The notes beneath the pieces were generated by a model. The model saw nothing but the letters and a program-made list of their open reading frames with translations, was not told the origin of the DNA and did no database searches. A DNA stretch of 64,000 nt from Calendula officinalis. Its lineage: Eukaryota > Streptophyta > Magnoliopsida > Asterales > Asteraceae. The position numbers were made by a program, and so were the translations under genes. Below, piece after piece: positions 46,796-57,072 of this stretch (position 1 is the stretch's first letter; each line of letters starts with the position of its first letter). The stretch is taken from positions 5,972,001 to 6,036,000 of the forward strand of contig OY970832.1 of NCBI GenBank assembly GCA_963853835.1. The letters run 5' to 3'.

Positions 46796-49403
46796 TATAT
46801 ACTAGTAGAAGTTAATACTCAATCATATCAAAATTTTTCGTCATCATTATTTATCTATGTGAGAAATATGGCTAATGCACCATAAGATTATTTTACTCTC
46901 GAAATAATGTTCGATTTGGTCATTGTACTTTACGAAAAAATTCTTATATAATGGTGGTAAACCATTGTTAACAAGTTGTAGGTCACCTCAGGTCCGTGCC
47001 AACGGTACGTCTTTAAGCCCGTTGTGGGCACTTTTGTTGCCGTCAGCCACCCACGCCTTTGGCACGGTGGCGTCGTGGCTCTCGTCGTTGAAGACGCGCC
47101 GTGGTGAGGACGTCTAGAGGATCTCGTCGTTGCAGGCGGAAGAAGAAAGGGGGGGAGAGAGGAAGGGGAAGAAAGAGAGGGGGTTTTGGGAGTTGTACTT
47201 TGTGGATAAAAACTTGTACATTTTGTATTTTTTAATATAAAATCTTTTTTCTCTGTTTTCTTTTCATTTTTTTTTTAATTTTAAACTTTTTTTTATATAT
47301 ATTTGTTTTAATAGGTATAATATATTACTTTTTGTTCAAAAAATTTATATTTTTAAATTTTAATTAAAAATAATGATGTGGAAATGATGTGTTGGCACGA
47401 CCGTGTCAGTAGCGTGTCAGTAAGTATTGGATGATGTGGCGCTACTGACGGGTTTAGTGACGCATCACGGTTGAGAGATGCCTAAGTAACCTAAGTGTAT
47501 GTCTTTAGAAACTTTGATATTCAATAATTAATACTCATTTAGTACTATGATCTTAATAAACAAAAAAAGTATACTGACCAAAGTTAACTTCTCAGAAAGT
47601 ATGATAATCACTGAGTGCATTAACTTTTTTCATAAAATTCAATAAAACCATATAATATTTGTTGCTAGAATTTTTCAAGAAAACGATATATTGCCCTCAA
47701 CTAACTTTTATTAATGTTTTGTGGAGCCTTTAGCCAAAAAGGGATTATACAAATGAACAAATCATGTCATATTTAAATGTGGGAAATGGTAATGTTGAAA
47801 ATGATTGTTCATCTACTTTATAGACCCATTTAATTATATCTACATATCTTTGATTAATGGTCAATAGATTTACATTCTTCATTTTGATGAAAGCTTTGTA
47901 ACGAGCTACAATATATTCAAAATAAAGCTAAAACAAATATCTAGGACATGAAAGCAACTCCAAAAATCTAGGTTTTACAGGTTGTTACTTGTTACCCGAA
48001 TCCCCCCGTGAAGTTAGACAATTGATACTAAAGTATGTTCAGAATACCTTTAGTTTATGGAATTGCATGGTTTAAGACCGAATCTGACCATTTGAGACCA
48101 TAAAAACCGAATTCTGTTAACATAAGAAACAGAAATATCATTCAGAAACATAATAAACATAGAAACATAAAAATTACTAAAAAGACAGCATACTTCACCT
48201 CAGTGTCTTGAAAGTTTCTGATACACTCTTTCAACCTGAAACAAATACAAGTCTACCAACAAACCAATATTATAAACACTGCCAATCATAACTTCAATAT
48301 TAAAACTTCTTTATTTCCAAAAGGACAAAAATGGAGTGAAGGGTCGATAAAAAAGAAAAAAACAGGAACCCTCAACTCCACATAAAAGCTTTGAAATAAT
48401 TACGGCTGCTAATTAACTAGGGGTGCGCTTTATTCTGCTTCCACCTTATAATCCATATATAATTACTCTGTCAATAATCATTTAAGCTACATTTAAACTT
48501 GCAGTTGGAATTTGAAATCCATTATCTTCAACTCGTGTCTACCACATGCCACTCAAAGGAGTGCATCATAATCACAGCAGTTCACAATTCAAACTTGAAG
48601 AAGTTGATGCCAGTATTGATTTGAGGGCCTAGATGAGAAGAATGGATTAATCAAGATGATTTTGAGCAAATCAACACCATTGAATCTGCAAGAAGTTGGT
48701 TTCCGATGTTTGGGTAACCTTATACTATACCTATCAGAGTGTGAAAAAATATCAATTATTATGATTAGATACAGAGCAGAATCTGGAAAAATAGAAAAAT
48801 CACATGTTACTGAATTAAATAGCTAAATGTTGTTTTTATTAGAGACTAGCATCTGGAAAAGAATATTGTGAAAAAGTTGCAATGATGCTTGCAGCTTTAA
48901 ACAAATATCTAAGGCAAGGAATAAACTATAGAATAATTATGCATCTAACACTATCTTGATCCTCGAGTAATTAGCAAAGATTCTTATAGCAAAGTTTAAC
49001 TAATTAACATAATTACTCGTACAAAAGACAAAACGGTGAAAGTGTACTAAAAACTAAGGGTAAACAAGTAGCCTCATTCAAGTAACATGATCTTGTTAGA
49101 AATTGAGCCTGTGGTCAAACTATGTTAGCACTCGATCATGAATCCTGTAAACTAATACTATAGTTCAACTCATCATCAGTTCAGCCATCAAGCAATATTT
49201 CGTTCATCAACATAAGACATGTATTTTAGTCACTGCAATTAACATATCAAAGGCCAAAGGGAACTAAATCTCAAATCATGAATAAAGTTGTCTATTTATC
49301 CATTAATGGTACAGAACTTCTATTAATCACTGGTTGAATAAACAATAAATAGCTCACCTCTCTTTTTGGTTGAATAAATTATCCAATTAATGGTATAAAA
49401 CTT
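46796..49403. other. Downstream region of the LUX-type gene, no coding gene seen
   Basis: A GC-rich island at 46990-47160 (CCACCCACGCCTTTGGCACGG) stands out from the AT-rich surroundings and is unassigned. A possible 3'-UTR intron of the LUX-type gene could run from the GTGAGC near 49360 to a TTCTTGCAG acceptor (minus strand) near 48690; this is speculative. Confidence 0.4.
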
Positions 49404-50384
49404 CTATTTATCATTAGGAGTCATACGATGCTGATATGGTGAAACTGAAGCAAATTTATTCGCAGACCAGTCTCTTTGCTGCATCATCATATTATAAGGA
49501 TGAGAATGCGACTCAAATCCATGATGATAGCCACCACCACCACCTCCTGCCGGATGAGACATCATCTGCGGCGGCGGTGGAGGATAAGGCATAGGCACCA
49601 TCTGCGGCGGCGGATAAGGTATCGGAATCGGCACCGGAGCATGACTATTTCCATTTCCACCACCGCCACTAGACTCGTGTAAACTCTGAGGAACAGGAGT
49701 TGAAGCAAACAAATGATCTGAAGATGAAGGGCCTTCGTTAGATAACCCTTGCATCCGTTTCAAATACAGCCTGTACTTTTGAAGATGACTAGCTACATTC
49801 TCCCTCGTTAATCCTTCAACGTTCATTAACTGCATAATCGTTTTAGGAACTGCGTTCTTCACACCTAGATGAGCAACAACGTCCACAAATCGCTTGTGCA
49901 ATTGTGGCGTCCAAACCAATCGAGGTCGTTTGGATGTCCTCGCTGACGAATCATCAGCTCGTAAAGCTGAATCAGCTTCCTCTCCACCGCCACCGATCGC
50001 TCCGCCACCGCCACTATCGACTCTCCGTAATTTCCTTGAATCGGAACCATCTCCGGTCAGATCAGCGGTTTCTTCTCCTTCTAGAATCATTTCATCTCCT
50101 TTATCGTCACCAAATGACTTAAAACCGGTGAATTTATTCAACGGATGCTTCACCGACTGCCCTCGGAGATTCGATAGTGTGTTTTGAGAAGCGCGATTGA
50201 CGTCAATCATGCTCCGGTGAGGCTCCGGCGTAATACTGAACGCCGACGCCAGCTCCGCCGGTACGAGCGAGTGTGATAACGGGATCACATCATCAACGGT
50301 AGGTAACCCGGCCTCCCACTCCAAAACTCGATCGTCATCATCGCCGCCGACATCATAGTCGGTAATTCTCACTTCTTCCCCCAT
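49404..50384 (-). CDS. LUX: LUX ARRHYTHMO/BOA-type GARP transcription factor (evening complex)
   Basis: Intronless, 326 aa, ATG at 50384. The N-terminus (MGEEVRITDYDV, ASAFSITPEPHR, DVNRASQNTLSNLRG) matches the LUX/BOA family closely. The MYB-like GARP domain lies at about 152-212 (RPRLVWTPQLHKRFVDVVAH, TIMQLMNVEGLTRENVASH, LQKYRLYLKRMQ) and includes the SHLQKYR signature of the B-motif. The C-terminal third is Gly/Pro/His-rich (GGGGGGYHHGFESHSH). In Arabidopsis, LUX and BOA bind DNA for the ELF3-ELF4-LUX evening complex, repressing clock and growth genes at night. Promoter evening-element motifs (separate entries) fit dusk-phased expression under CCA1/LHY. The J-domain gene is head to head with it, 1.1 kb away. 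Confidence 0.95.
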   Translation of the reverse strand: MGEEVRITDYDVGGDDDDRVLEWEAGLPTVDDVIPLSHSLVPAELASAFSITPEPHRSMIDVNRASQNTLSNLRGQSVKHPLNKFTGFKSFGDDKGDEMILEGEETADLTGDGSDSRKLRRVDSGGGGAIGGGGEEADSALRADDSSARTSKRPRLVWTPQLHKRFVDVVAHLGVKNAVPKTIMQLMNVEGLTRENVASHLQKYRLYLKRMQGLSNEGPSSSDHLFASTPVPQSLHESSGGGGNGNSHAPVPIPIPYPPPQMVPMPYPPPPPQMMSHPAGGGGGGYHHGFESHSHPYNMMMQQRDWSANKFASVSPYQHRMTPNDK

Positions 50385-50517
50385 AATTACAAATCAAAAT
50401 CCAAATCTGAATCGAAATCACAATCAAGCGATCTCAATCCCTACATTTACAAAATTAATGTTAGATTTGGAGTGAAGAAATTAGGAAATGACGTGTGAGG
50501 GAGATGGAACTGTAGGG

Positions 50518-50526
50518 AGATATTTT
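50518..50526 (-). promoter_or_regulatory. Evening element upstream of the LUX-type gene
   Basis: A perfect AAAATATCT on the minus strand, 134 bp upstream of the ATG. This is the CCA1/LHY/RVE-binding evening element. The match is exact; function is inferred. Confidence 0.7.
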
Positions 50527-50660
50527 CGGGGGTGAGGGTAGAGATGGAAATAAAAGAGGGAAAAAGTGAGATTAAATTATCAATAAAAAGTGGCAAAAGT
50601 GCAGGATCTGATTCCAAATGCCACCGTGGAACTCTTACCCCCACACTCTCGATTCTTCGC

Positions 50661-50668
50661 AAATATCT
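50661..50668 (+). promoter_or_regulatory. Evening-element-like motif
   Basis: AAATATCT, one base short of the full evening element, about 280 bp upstream of the LUX-type ATG and in the opposite orientation. Confidence 0.5.
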
Positions 50669-50901
50669 CTTCCAATCCAAATAACTTTTCAGTAAAAATC
50701 TCTATCCCATATCTAAAAAAATCACAAACACATATCTACCAATTGAATTGTTAAACACAATAAAATTGTAGAACTAACTTTTATTTACTCAGATTAATTT
50801 CATAGATAATTTTATCTTTAACTTTTTTTTATCATAATTTATATTTCACTCCTCCTAATAAGAATATAATTATCTTTTAATATAAAATTATTTGTATTAA
50901 T

Positions 50902-50931
50902 AAAGTTTGCTCTGTATGAATCAACTCCATT
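50902..50931. repeat. MULE terminus relic
   Basis: TTTGCTCTGTATGAATCAACTCC resembles the inverted terminus of the 39702-40526 MULE-like element (ATTGCTCTGTACGAATCAGC). No partner end was found, so it is probably a degraded copy. Confidence 0.5.
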
Positions 50932-51490
50932 TACTTTAAGATGCACGTATCTATATTTTTTCATGCATTTATAATTTTTTTTTGTATTAATCTATAGTAA
51001 AAAAATTAGTATTTGTCATGCATTAATAAATGATAGGCCTTAGGACTATCGTTATCATTTCTCATACTGGATTATTATTAATATGTTAAGATATGTACTA
51101 TGAACTTGTACATCAACTAATAATTAACCACTGCATTTTAGGATTTATCCACCATTATTAAAGGTACAATATTTTTATACGTATAAATAAATAAAGATTA
51201 TCAGTTTAAGTTCTATTGTAAATAAATAAATTAGAGTAAATTAGGTGACGTTTAAAAAACACAAAACTCCAAAATATATACAGTATAAAAAAATGGATGA
51301 TTCATGTACCACACATTTTGACCTATACATCATGATAAATATTTAATATGTTTGTACAATTTACAGCATTTTAGCAAACGTACCCTGGTTTTGACCTTTT
51401 GTCAAACACCTTCCGTGCGTAAACTTGATGAAGTACCGGTGCTCATTTAACCAACGCCTTAGACACCATTAGATTAGCTACACGGTTAAT

Positions 51491-53175
51491 ATGCATGAAG
51501 TTCCCTTATCTTCATCCCCAAATCTCAAACCCCTAAATTTCAATTTATCCAATTTCTCTCCTTTTATAAAAAAACAATCATCTTTTTCGATACCAATTTG
51601 CAGATTTGGGTATGGCGGTAATCTCAATGTTAACTTACTTGATTCCCCGTCGATTTCGTTCTCACCAATCTACAGAAATCTAACTGGAATTAGAAGAAGA
51701 AAATGTAGAAATTACTATAAAACCCTTGTGAAAGCTAAAAGTAGTGAATCACCTTATCAAGTTTTGGGGGTTTCTCCCTCTGCTACTCCTGCTGAGATCA
51801 AAAGGGCTTATAGGAAACTTGCTTTGAAGTATCATCCTGATGTCAATAAAGAGGTATTCTAAATTCTGCAATTTTTGTTTTTTATGAGTATTTTTGTGGC
51901 TCTTTCTGATTTTTCAGTGTACTTTGATTTACATTTTGTGGTGTGATTTTTGCATTGAATTCCACTGTTCCTTAATTTAGTTGATTTAAGTATATCACTG
52001 TATTACTTAAATTCCAATTGATTAGGAATAAATAGTTAATGGGATTGTTGAACTATAATTTTTTTGTCATAAAGCTTTGACTTTTTGTAGTTTGACTTGA
52101 CAAATATTTGAACTCTTGATATTCAGCCTAATGCTCAAGAGAGATTTCTGAGGATAAAACATGCTTACAATACGGTTCTAAACTCTGATACACGAAACAA
52201 GTATGACTCTAGAAAACATACATGTGAAGCATACAACTACAAACGATTTGAAGATGAACAATTTTACGGTTTTGGTAATTTAATTACTTTCATTAATTTA
52301 CCACTAAAGTTACTTTTTTATGAGCACATGTAGCCCTCATATGTTTCCTTCTATGTCAAAATATCTACCCCCACTTCATTTTGATCATCCCGACATTTTC
52401 ATATTGTGGGTCCCTAAAATGATAAATGGAGAAAATGAATATAAAAACGAGTAGAATCTCAAGCTTTGACTGAATTAAGCTTCAAATTTCATATCCTCAT
52501 ACCTTAAACCCTTTCAACTGCAGGTAATTTTGTGAGGGATGTCCAAATATCATTAGGTAGCAAAGTATTATAAAGTTACCATTTTGAGAAAAATCATTAT
52601 ATGTTATCTGTTTTGAATTTATTAATTATAGGGGACTTCCTTAAAGATCTGCAAGAAGAATATAGAAACTGGGAAGCATCCACTCCTTCACAAGTGAAAC
52701 CAAAAAGCTTATGGGAGGAATTATCTGTAAGATTATATTTAGCCTCATTACACTTTGATCTGTCTACATACAAATGGGTCAATTCGGGTTGTCTTTTATT
52801 TTTAAACGGGTCAGATTGTCCCACATGACAATTATTTATAATGTTTTTTAAAATGGATAAAGAAGTGTTTTTATTTAACCCACACTACAAATTTTACCTG
52901 TTACCCCAACAGACCACTGACCCGTTTGACCGACAACATAGCAAATTTGTTTCAATTGATAGGAAATTGGGGAAGAATTTGTTGAGTTTCTTGAAAAAGA
53001 GCTGAATATTGAAGAAAAAACAGAGAAAATATACGAAGAACCTGCAAATTCTGGTAAAAGTGAAAGTGGAAATGGTAGGAAAAATGAAGGTGGTAATATG
53101 GGAAGCAGTATTGAAGAAAACATAGATGAAATAGAAGCTGCGCTTGCTCAATTAAAAAGGGAATTAGGGTTGTGA
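51491..53175 (+). CDS. Plastid-type J-domain (DnaJ-like) protein, four exons
   Basis: Exons 51491-51853, 52127-52274, 52632-52726 and 52963-53175 join in phase to 819 nt (272 aa) with GT-AG introns. The N-terminal ~85 residues are Ser-, Asn- and basic-rich without acidic clusters, consistent with a chloroplast transit peptide. The J domain spans ~87-150 (SPYQVLGVSPSATPAEIKRA), with the HPD motif in LALKYHPDVNKE that stimulates Hsp70 ATPase. There are no Gly/Phe or Cys-rich regions, so this is a type III (DJC) protein. The C-terminal exon is acidic/basic and coiled-coil-like (EFVEFLEKELNIEEKTEK). By synteny and size it resembles Arabidopsis At5g59610 (DJC73). It converges on the PPR gene, whose stop lies 160 bp away. 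Confidence 0.9.
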
Positions 53176-53334
53176 TTTTTTCTATACAAAGAATGTTGTA
53201 ATTTATTTCATTTTATTAACGAAAATGATCTGCAAATGCAGGTGAAGTTATACCGTTTATAATCCTTGTTGGTTACAAATGTAACATCCATATTACATAA
53301 AAACCTTATCATTAATTAAAAAAAAAACAGTAAA

Positions 53335-55182
53335 TTATATCCAGCTACAACCTGCTTTTTTCTTGATCCCTTTAACACACATAACATTATGTACACCAGC
53401 AGAATCATCATTATCCAAAATATAAGATAATTGCACATAACCTGCAGGATCATTAGGAAATCGACCCATAAATTTTCTTGCAATTCTCAATCCGATTTCC
53501 TTATTCCCATAAATCCTACAACCACTTAACAAAGCTTTATAAACCGAGGGTCCCACTTCTATTTCCATACTCTCAACAACCTTTTCTGCTTCATTTAAAT
53601 AACCTGATCTTGCATAAAGATCCACAATACAAGCATAATGCTCAGCTTTTAACGGTTCAAGATTACCATCATTTCTCATTAATTCAATTAATTCCAACCC
53701 CTTATCGATCCATCCTACATGACTACAAGCAGAAATCACTATAAGAAACGTGGTCAAATCGGGTTTGACTTTGACTTTTCTCATTTGGTCAAACGCTTCA
53801 ACAGCTTCTTTTCCGTATCCGTGCTGAGCGTACCCTGACAGAAGTGAATTCCATGATATTGTATCGTGGTCAACCATTGATGAGAATATACTTTTTGCTT
53901 CGGTTATTTTACCACATTTTGCGTACATTGAAATAAGCGCGTTTTGTATGTATATATTTGAATCGTGAGATGATTTTATAATAAGAGCATGTATTTGTAT
54001 ATCTGCTTTGATAGCTGATGTAACTCCTATAACTTTTAAAACGCTTGCAATCGTAAAGAAATCGATTTCTATACACATTTGCCTCATTTCCGAAAATAAA
54101 CCAAGGGCTTTCTCGTCATTTCCCAAATTTGAAAATCCAGATATAATAGCGTTGCACGATATATTGTTTCTTATTGGGACAGTTGAACAAATTTTGTAAA
54201 AGTCTGTTAAACTGCTACCACATTGTGAATAAACTGTCACTAAAGTAACTGCTAAATGCATATCAGATTCTAATCCTTCTTTTATGATTCGGGAATGAAT
54301 TTGTTCACAATGGATTTTGTCCTTTGGATTACAAAATGAACTTAATAAAGTATTATAAGTTATCATATCTGGTTTATAACTGAAAGCCAGCATTTCTATA
54401 ATCATGTGCATTGCGTTTTCGGTTTGTTGATATTGTGAGTAACCAGTGATCATGGAGGTCCAAGTAACAGCATTTTTATCGGGTAAATCGTCAAATATTC
54501 TCCGGGAATTATTCCAATTATAACATTTCCAGTACATTTCAAGCAATGCAGTACCCACCACAATGTTAAAAAGAAACCCGCATTTTGTACATAAACCGTG
54601 CATTTGTTCCCCTAATTCTACTGATTCCAACTGTGAACACCCAACAAAAACGGTTGAAAAAGTAAAATGAGTTGGAGATATTCCAGATTTAAACATTTGC
54701 ATGAATAAATCGATCGCAACGTCTGCATACTGGGCATGAAGATAACCCGATATTAACGAGTTGTAAGTAATTACATTTCTATGAGGCATTTCATCGAACA
54801 GTTTATGTGCATCAGATATTACACCACATTTACCATACATATCAACAAGAGCTGTGCTGATATATACACGCGAACACATACCTATTTTGTAAATAAACGA
54901 ATGGATTTGAATACCCAAATAGAGTGATCTTGAAGCTGCACATGAGGATATAAGCTTGTTAAGAACGTAAGAATTACAAGAGGGCCCATGCTGTTGTATC
55001 TGAGCTAAAAGATCCAAATTAGTCGGATTTGAGTTATTCTCTGTGTGATTATGAAGAGTTGAAACGTTATTCGATGAGCTGAAACTGATGTCTTGGAACG
55101 AATTAGGGTTTGAGAAGATAGATAAAGCGCGGGAAAATAAGCAATGGGTTGGTTTAAGTTGGTGCTTAAGTACTATTAGCAT
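53335..55182 (-). CDS. Pentatricopeptide repeat protein, PLS class, E-type ending
   Basis: Intronless, 615 aa, ATG at 55182. The N-terminus (MLIVLKHQLKPTHCLFSRAL) is basic and hydroxylated, consistent with mitochondrial targeting. From about residue 75 the protein consists of consecutive PPR motifs, for example NVITYNSLISGYLHAQYADV, NAVTWTSMITGYSQYQQTEN and DTISWNSLLSGYAQHGYGKE. Spacers with LGIQIHSFIYKIG and YISTALVDMYGKCG are typical P-L-S triplets. The C-terminus is an E-type domain (HYACIVDLYARSGYLNEAE, GPSVYKALLSGCR) ending in KKAGCSWI, with no DYW deaminase. Such proteins bind organellar RNA, often specifying C-to-U editing sites. The target is not predictable here. It resembles the At5g59600 position by synteny. 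Confidence 0.93.
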   Translation of the reverse strand: MLIVLKHQLKPTHCLFSRALSIFSNPNSFQDISFSSSNNVSTLHNHTENNSNPTNLDLLAQIQQHGPSCNSYVLNKLISSCAASRSLYLGIQIHSFIYKIGMCSRVYISTALVDMYGKCGVISDAHKLFDEMPHRNVITYNSLISGYLHAQYADVAIDLFMQMFKSGISPTHFTFSTVFVGCSQLESVELGEQMHGLCTKCGFLFNIVVGTALLEMYWKCYNWNNSRRIFDDLPDKNAVTWTSMITGYSQYQQTENAMHMIIEMLAFSYKPDMITYNTLLSSFCNPKDKIHCEQIHSRIIKEGLESDMHLAVTLVTVYSQCGSSLTDFYKICSTVPIRNNISCNAIISGFSNLGNDEKALGLFSEMRQMCIEIDFFTIASVLKVIGVTSAIKADIQIHALIIKSSHDSNIYIQNALISMYAKCGKITEAKSIFSSMVDHDTISWNSLLSGYAQHGYGKEAVEAFDQMRKVKVKPDLTTFLIVISACSHVGWIDKGLELIELMRNDGNLEPLKAEHYACIVDLYARSGYLNEAEKVVESMEIEVGPSVYKALLSGCRIYGNKEIGLRIARKFMGRFPNDPAGYVQLSYILDNDDSAGVHNVMCVKGIKKKAGCSWI

Positions 55183-55892
55183 GGTTAATGTCCAAAATTC
55201 AATCCATATCCACTTATTGTACAGTTTGAACCCATGAGCAGTTACAAACTTGCAAATAATCTGTTTGTCACTCTACAATCATCCAAACGTAAGAAGAAGA
55301 TCTCAAGGGAGTGAATACAATGGTATCTAAATTTGGATTTTAAAATTGTATATGTTTATATACTGACCATGTGATTTAAGGTGTGTCGCTGAAACTTTAT
55401 TTTTGTTTTTAATACTAACTCACTAAAACTTATCACTCAAACAGCTTATTTATTTAATATTACACTCTTTTTACCAAAATAGTCACACCACACTAAATGG
55501 TGTGTGCCTTTTAATTTTAATCAACAAGAATTAACTTTAAATTGTCATAAACATAATTCCATATTTGGATATTTATCACAATATTTTACGATAATCATAT
55601 GTTTATATATAGTACGTTTGTAAATATATTCATTTTTCGTTAATAAAAATAAATAGATTAGGATTAGATCCAAATACGTTAGAGTTTTAAACGAATCGAT
55701 CCATATAACTAGTATGTTTATGTTATTGTATTTTTTAATATTTTCTCTGTTTTTTAATAAAGATATTCTATTATTTATTTTTGAATACGTTGAGTTACAG
55801 TTAGTAATTCAGTTCTGCTATATATATAAAAGATTCATAAAATATGATCTAAATGAGATTTAAAAACAACATTACTAAAAAGTAAAAAGTAA
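55183..55892. other. Upstream region of the PPR gene, no other gene seen
   Basis: AT-rich with no clear TATA box near the ATG and no other coding feature. Confidence 0.45.
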
Positions 55893-56190
55893 AGAAATAT
55901 CACAAACCATAATAAAGATTATACCTTGCTCTGAAACATTTAAAAACAACCTTACTGAAAAGTGAATAAAAACCAAAGTGGGTTAGCTCACTTGGCCACC
56001 GAACTTGTCTTGGGGGGATTTTCCCTAGGTGGTCATGGGTTCAAACCCTGACAAAGGTGTATTCTAACTAGGTGATACTAATTTCTAACCACTAACATAT
56101 GTAATATTTGCCGGTTCAAAAAAAAAGAAAAAGAAAAGAAAAGTGAATAAATATCACAAACAATAATAAAGACTATACCTTGCTCAAAAA
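55893..56190 (+). repeat. Local direct duplication interrupted by a SINE
   Basis: ATATCACAAACCATAATAAAGATTATACCTTGCTC (55893-55931) is repeated with few changes at 56151-56186. The unit extends left through AACAAC-TTACT-AAAAGT. A SINE sits in the second unit. Confidence 0.7.
55971..56137 (+). mobile_element. tRNA-derived SINE
   Basis: A-box-like TTAGCTCACTTGG and a perfect B box GGTTCAAACCC, then an A-rich tail. Flanked by the 14-bp duplication GAAAAGTGAATAAA (55957-55970 and 56138-56151). Confidence 0.92.
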
Positions 56191-56870
56191 TCGGATCAAT
56201 CTCACATTTTGGCATAATAAATTTGGCTTTTTATACCTCTATTTAGGATGTTTGGGCAAGCTTACTAAATATAGATGTTGTTAAGAATAAATTTAAATAA
56301 GTTGATCATTACATAACATATTTTATCAATACAATATAATTTAATACTACGTATTACAAAACAATTATGCTCTTAGCTAGAGAGGTGATTAAAAATGTTG
56401 TAAAAGAAAATGAATTACATAATTAACTTTTAACATGAAATTGTTTTGTATAAATAAAAATTGCTCTGTAATAATCAACTACATAAAATATTAGAATGTT
56501 TGGCTTTCCACTGCAAATTTAGGAGTATGGTGCATCATAGTGTCATCTTTTAATGACCAGATTAACCCAAACATATATGAAACTTAACTTCCTCACCATA
56601 TCTAACAGAATGTCTTCAAAACTTCTTTGTTTGTTTGCATTATATCCATATAAGATTGATACAAAAATGTTTTTATGAGACATAATATTAAACAAATTAA
56701 TAGAAAACAAAAATATTTTATCCATTAATCTTATTGAAAGGTGTCATTGTCAAAACTCAATATTAATTACACATGAATAAAAATTATAGAAAACAAAAAT
56801 ATTTACTAAAAACACAATTGGAAAAATGTTATGTAATTAAGAAAATGAAAAACCCCAAACTACCCTCGAG
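56152..56870. other. Intergenic stretch, no gene seen
   Basis: Contains another MULE-like terminus relic at about 56445-56485 (AAAAATTGCTCTGTAATAATCAAC), otherwise AT-rich DNA. Confidence 0.45.
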
Positions 56871-56877
56871 TATATAA
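56871..56877 (+). promoter_or_regulatory. Putative TATA box of the split gene
   Basis: TATATAA about 200 bp upstream of the ATG at 57073, in a locally CT-rich 5' region. Confidence 0.4.
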
Positions 56878-57072
56878 TCCCCACACGCCATATAGATGCA
56901 TAACAAATGAGCAACACGTGAATTAAAGCAAGAGAAAATAAACCGTTCCCACAATAACTGCCCTTTAAAACATGACTCTCACCCTTCTTTCGATTCTTAA
57001 CCTCCACACTTTCCGCCCCTAATCTCATTTTCCACCGCCGCAACAGCCACCACAGCCGTTTTGTTCCGTACA

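Noticed and set aside
52516..52560. Additional exon of the J-domain gene after the AACTGCAG acceptor-like site
   Set aside because: Joining exon 2 directly to 52632 preserves frame and family length; including this segment introduces stops.
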